Source of the DNA: Apostichopus japonicus | Lineage: Eukaryota; Echinodermata; Holothuroidea; Aspidochirotida; Stichopodidae | Direction: 5' to 3' | Assembly: GCF_037975245.1 (NCBI RefSeq) | Contig: NC_092572.1 | Span: 22,800,489-22,864,488, forward strand | Length of the DNA stretch: 64,000 nt | Part shown: in pieces, positions 39,701-64,000 of the stretch | Numbering within the stretch: position 1 is the first letter of the stretch | Layout of the letters: each line of letters starts with the position of its first letter | The notes under the pieces: generated by a model | Told to the model about the DNA's origin: nothing | Database searches by the model: none | The model's input: the letters and a program-made list of their open reading frames with translations, nothing else | Translations under genes and position numbers: made by a program

Positions 39701-40005
39701 TCTCTGTGTTAAAGGTACAGTAATGGTGTGTTGTAGTACAGTTATGTAGCAAAATTTGTGTTGCATATATAGCTGTTGTGTCGTTAATAGAATAAACAAA
39801 ACCACACTGTTTCTCTTGAAGTGCATCTGTTACTGTGCAGGGTAATTAAACACAACCAGCAGCAGTGTTTCTCTCATTCTACCAGAAATGTTAAAATATA
39901 TGTTGCTATCTTGCCCTTGGTCTTATTCCAAGCAAACTACTATATGAATTATTGAATTTGTTCTTTGAAATTTAATCATTTATTCTCTGAATCACATTTA
40001 CACAG
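36720..40005. other. Upstream of CBS exon 1, nothing firm
   Basis: The promoter and non-coding first exon(s) of CBS may lie here, because its first coding exon begins at an acceptor (CACAG, 40001-40005). I could not place them. A TA microsatellite lies at 36814-36832. Confidence 0.35.
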
Positions 40006-40038
40006 GAATATCATATTAAAGAAGCTGATACAATCACC

Positions 40039-61978
<21,940 letters not shown>

Positions 61979-62015
61979 ATCATGGAAAAGACCGGTTTGG
62001 TTGTAGCCACAGAAA

Positions 62016-62021
62016 AATAAA
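62016..62021 (+). promoter_or_regulatory. Candidate polyadenylation signal of CBS
   Basis: AATAAA 38 bp after the stop codon. A very short 3' UTR is possible, but a later signal could be used. Confidence 0.4.
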
Positions 62022-62523
62022 ATAACACAGTTGTTAGATTGAACATTCTGTCGAGGAAACCAGCGACGATTGCGATATGAGAATGGGGGAAAGGCAGAGT
62101 TAAAGCCTGAGGGTAACTTTAGGGTACGAAATACCATTGCATGCTGGTAGTCTATTAGGCTTATAATAATATTATTATATGCTAGCTGGAGTATTTGTGC
62201 TTGCTAACACACGAAACAGACTGCTGTTTGTAAGCAGGGGGAGTCTGTTTAGTTCATTGCTATCCATCATATCAGTTTTCCTACAATCAACCATTCCTTT
62301 AATAGTAGTGCCAAGTATTGACATGTTAGATGTAAAAACACACTTCTGGGGTTCTTCACAGACCTGTGGAAGGTCCCATGTGCTGGTCAAGCACTGGTCA
62401 AGTACTGTTCCAGCCTTTAGGAGGAGATGTTTGGCAGACATGATCTCTAGTTTTTAACTAATCATATCTACAAATTACTCAAGCTTGGACAACTGAAACT
62501 CATTGTGTGCTATGCTTAAAATA

Positions 62524-62745
62524 TTAAAATATGTGTAAAAGTAAGTTGGCCTGACGTTTCTATCCTAGCAGGATCTTCATCAAAGGCTAAAAGGCAAGAT
62601 CTTCTTCAAAGGCTAAATGACTTGTCATTTAGCCTCTGAAGAAGATCCTGCTAGGATCGAAACGTCAGGCCAACTTTCTTTTACACATTCTCCTACACAG
62701 GCTCTCTAGTGGATAAGCAGTTTGCTAACAGTTTTATTTTATTTT
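62524..62745. repeat. Fold-back repeat with hammerhead-like arms
   Basis: Two arms of about 60 bp are inverted around 62615, both with GCCTGACGTTTC and GATCCTGCTAGGAT-type cores; the right arm continues into CACAGGCTCTCTAGTGGAT. The right arm reads CTGAAGA, a 6-bp hairpin, then GAAACGTC. Confidence 0.75.
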
Positions 62746-62764
62746 TATTTTAATATTAAAATAT

Positions 62765-63345
62765 ATAATATGTAGTCGTAACAGGGCAAGGAATGCTAAT
62801 GATTGGTTGGACCCCATTTCCTCTACCCCTACCCCCCCCACCTTCCATTACATGTCTTGAAAACAGCACAGTGTGCAGATGCAATGCTTGTAATGTGCAG
62901 CTGATGTTTTGGTTTGACCAATGCAGTTCCTATCAGGTACAATCATGCATTGGTCATCATCAAGCAGCATATGTCATCAACATTTTTTTTTTCCAACGTG
63001 TAATCTCGATACACTTATTTACCTCAACCGTTTAAATTTTTATAATCAAGAAAGCTGTTTGATTATAGAACTAGTCATCACCCGATTGTGTCTGACTCTC
63101 GAATGGGATGGTGTTGTCTTGAACCAAACTTTAATCATGTTTTCCTACTAGGTCTGTTAGATGACATTTATGACTACATGAGAATCATTGAAGATTGCTG
63201 TGAGTCTCAAAGCTACAAAAAAAAATGAAATCGTAGGCTGTGCATTCAGTTTTGATTCGTGAATGTTTTTAAGGTATTGGACAATATGCATGCTTCCTTG
63301 GTTATGGATTTTTTGATGGGAGAGAGGTGAGTTTGTGATAACTAG
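62765..63345. other. Downstream of CBS, nothing recognised
   Basis: Short ORFs only; no conserved domain or element end seen. Confidence 0.4.
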
Positions 63346-63349
63346 GTGA

Positions 63350-63810
63350 TTGTGGCATATCAGCATCACAGCGATGCCAGTGTATCATTGCGGAGTACAT
63401 CTGTGTGGATTTATGGTATGAATGTTCATAGAGTGTGTGAGGATTCATCTGGCTTCACCCTTCCATCTGTGGTGCTTGGAAGGGGAGGGGGGTGGGGCTT
63501 CTATGAAGATTTGTATGCGTGTCTCCATAGTGCATTTGATTCCAGGAAATCTGTAGTGCATCACAGTGATGATGTTCATGAAGTATCATTGAGGGGGGGG
63601 GGACTATTCAGATTTTGTATGTGTCTGTATAGAGCATGTGGTTCCATGAAGTCTGTGGTGCATCACAGTGATGATGTTCATCAAGTATCATTGAGGGGGG
63701 GCTATTCAGATTTTGTATGTCTCCATAGTGCATGTGGTTTCATGTAGTCTCTGGTGCATCACATATTGGCATCACAGTGATGATGCTCATGAGGTATCAT
63801 TGTGGTGCCA
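63350..63810 (+). repeat. Degenerate ~100-bp tandem repeat, ~4 copies
   Basis: Units share GCATCACAGTGATGATGTTC, AAGTATCATTGAGGGGGGG and CATGTGGTTCCATGAAGTCT. A frame of 133 codons through it is driven by the repeat. Confidence 0.7.
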
Positions 63811-64000
63811 GAGAATATGTAGATTGATGACCGGTTATGCCTATTACACATATAAGTTGGATATATCATAGCAGAGGGTTTGTGAGCCTGCCAGCACATA
63901 GAGCTCTCAATTGTAGAAGATGGTCAAGGCATCTATTAAGAGTAACTATCGTTGTCAAGATTCAGGACCAGCGGTTCTGATTGACTTTCATGGAGTCATT

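Overview
The window is animal nuclear DNA. It is AT-rich and gene-poor, with spliced genes (GT..AG introns), long introns, many minisatellites and microsatellites, tRNA-derived SINEs, and short hAT-like transposons with terminal inverted repeats and target-site duplications. Gene content (cystathionine beta-synthase with metazoan features, an immunoglobulin-superfamily receptor with tyrosine motifs, a short cationic prepropeptide) and the repeat types fit a marine invertebrate deuterostome, most likely an echinoderm. That placement is inference. I assembled all gene models by eye from ORFs, splice sites and intron phase.

Layout. 1-4190 is non-coding, with a ~90-bp minisatellite at 1340-2660. 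4191-8015 (+) holds a small four-exon gene: TATA box, non-coding first exon, then three coding exons for an 89-residue prepropeptide with a signal peptide, an acidic pro-region, a Lys-Arg cleavage site, a Gly-Lys repeat and four cysteines. 10141-19142 (-) holds a nine-exon gene for a 604-residue type I membrane protein: signal peptide, four Ig-like domains on separate phase-1 exons, a transmembrane exon, and a four-exon cytoplasmic tail with an ITIM-like motif and two YxN motifs. About 20.9 kb without a recognised gene follows (19143-40005), carrying satellites, a nested pair of hAT-like elements (33439-35310), a hAT MITE (35901-36336), a TIR element with a 10-bp duplication (22084-22741) and other repeats.

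40006-62021 (+) holds a 13-coding-exon cystathionine beta-synthase (CBS) gene, which makes cystathionine from homocysteine and serine and can also make H2S. Heme ligands, PLP lysine, phosphate loop and the C-terminal CBS-domain pair are all visible. The most unusual point in the window is that this gene's exon edges have been duplicated repeatedly. Exon 6 (in-frame, 126 nt) resembles the start of exon 7. The 3' end of exon 8 with its 5' splice site is repeated in tandem. The 3' splice site and first ~45 nt of exon 11 are amplified into about 23 copies of an 81-bp, codon-length unit filling intron 10. CBS introns also hold a SINE, a 32-bp and a ~109-bp minisatellite, a LINE remnant and hAT-like elements. 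The last 2 kb contain a fold-back repeat with hammerhead-ribozyme-like arms and a short degenerate tandem repeat.

The three genes show no evident functional link; they are neighbours in an ordinary animal locus.
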